Shown here: piece by piece, positions 63,644 through 64,000 of the stretch
Layout: each line of letters starts with the position of its first letter
Position numbering within the stretch: the first letter of the stretch is position 1
Assembly (NCBI GenBank): GCA_963780795.1
Contig: CAWADH010000003.1
Span: 124,001 to 188,000 of the forward strand
Direction: 5' to 3'
Origin: DATJGR01 sp963780795
Lineage (GTDB): Bacteria > Pseudomonadota > Gammaproteobacteria > Pseudomonadales > Azotimanducaceae
Length of the DNA: 64,000 nt
Program-made: the position numbers and the translations under genes
Notes under the pieces: model-generated
Told to the model about the DNA's origin: nothing
Databases searched by the model: none
The model's input: the letters and a program-made list of their open reading frames with translations, nothing else

Positions 63644-64000
63644 ATGCGCCCCACTTCACTCGTTGGTTCTCTAATGCTTGGCCTGTTGGCGTCCTCGATC
63701 GCGTCGAGCTCGCATGCCGACGCACCGAACGGACCGCCGCTTGCGACCATCGATCTGCGCACCGAAGCCGGTGTCGCGCTGGTGAAAGGCGAGTGGCGCT
63801 ACAGCGATACGCGCATCGTGCCGGCCGATTTCAAAAGCGCGGGTGCCGCCGGCCAGCCAGAGGGCGCGAAGGTCGCGACGTACGATTTCGAACCGCACGC
63901 TGGCGCTGCCGACTTCGATGACGCCGCCTGGGGCGCCATCGCACCGACATCGCTCGAGCTGCGCCGAGGCAACGGCAAACTGTCGTTCAACTGGTATCGC
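63644..64000 (+). CDS. Secreted protein, start only (possible SMP-30/gluconolactonase-type protein)
   Basis: 119 residues before the window ends. AGGAGG lies four bases before the ATG, and it begins nine bases after the GlcG-cupin stop. Signal peptide LVGSLMLGLLASSIASSSHA. Mature start VALVKGEWRYSDTRIV and the tract LRRGNGKLSFNWYR resemble the N-terminal domain I recall from SMP-30/gluconolactonase-like proteins of Steroidobacter-type bacteria, but the enzymatic domain is outside the window. Assignment is tentative. Confidence 0.5.
   Translation, partial: MRPTSLVGSLMLGLLASSIASSSHADAPNGPPLATIDLRTEAGVALVKGEWRYSDTRIVPADFKSAGAAGQPEGAKVATYDFEPHAGAADFDDAAWGAIAPTSLELRRGNGKLSFNWYR

Overview
The window is a 64 kb stretch of high-GC, gene-dense chromosome with short gaps and many ATGA/GTGA start-stop overlaps. 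Gene content and order point to a gammaproteobacterium. The block gap - mfd - csiV-like - methylthioinosine phosphorylase - lexA - topA recalls the Pseudomonas aeruginosa PA3001-PA3011 region. AmtB, CsiV, DUF2797, DUF2835, rhomboid/pepN and Bat-type operons fit the same class. The terminal GlcG/HbpS-cupin and lactonase-like genes resemble genes I associate with Steroidobacter/Nevskia/Xanthomonas relatives; that finer placement is inference. I found no rRNA, tRNA, CRISPR array, IS element or phage.

Layout. 1-7.1 kb: end of a serine hydrolase, a long-form GAPDH, and a three-gene 2-oxoglutarate:ferredoxin oxidoreductase operon. 7.2-17.4 kb: DNA repair and nucleotide salvage core (mfd, csiV, methylthioinosine phosphorylase, HPRT, lexA with two LexA boxes, topA). 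17.4-25.4 kb: universal stress protein, Slt-type lytic transglycosylase, TatD with a CTG start, glutaredoxin-like protein, C39-like protein, RimJ-like acetyltransferase, S9 peptidase, Ddl. 25.4-30.4 kb: an unknown Pro-rich protein, amtB, pyrD, a luciferase-like oxidoreductase, DUF2835. 30.4-37.2 kb: MoxR/DUF58/DUF4381/BatA/BatB-C/BatD operon. 37.2-43.4 kb: rhomboid-DUF2797-pepN operon and an XdhC-MocA-like pair. 43.4-47.5 kb: nadK, cysE and small envelope proteins. 47.5-52.2 kb: a three-gene operon of an LtaS-like sulfatase, a PAP2 phosphatase and a GMC oxidoreductase with an N-terminal gluconate-dehydrogenase-subunit-3-like domain.

The most interesting region is 52.3-61.7 kb. It is a bufferin-type (RiPP metallophore) locus: a DUF2282 precursor, a DUF692 multinuclear iron oxidase, a DUF2063 partner and a DoxX membrane protein. 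A large soluble hybrid histidine kinase, a sigma-54-dependent NtrC-type response regulator and an MFS transporter follow, and then a second DUF2282 precursor with identical cysteine spacing. Each precursor is preceded by a sequence resembling a sigma-54 promoter (TGGCAC-N5-TTGCT for the second, TGGCAC-N5-CTGCG for the first). Each leader begins with a perfect stem-loop at the predicted +1. A third perfect -24/-12 match with the same leader architecture lies upstream of a PGPGW membrane protein at 46.5 kb. I infer one sigma-54 regulon run by the local two-component pair. Both modification genes carry an apparent single-base frameshift, so the locus is either decaying or contains sequence errors.

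61.7-64 kb: a mannose-1-phosphate guanylyltransferase-like gene, a secreted GlcG/HbpS-cupin fusion, and the start of a secreted protein cut by the window end.
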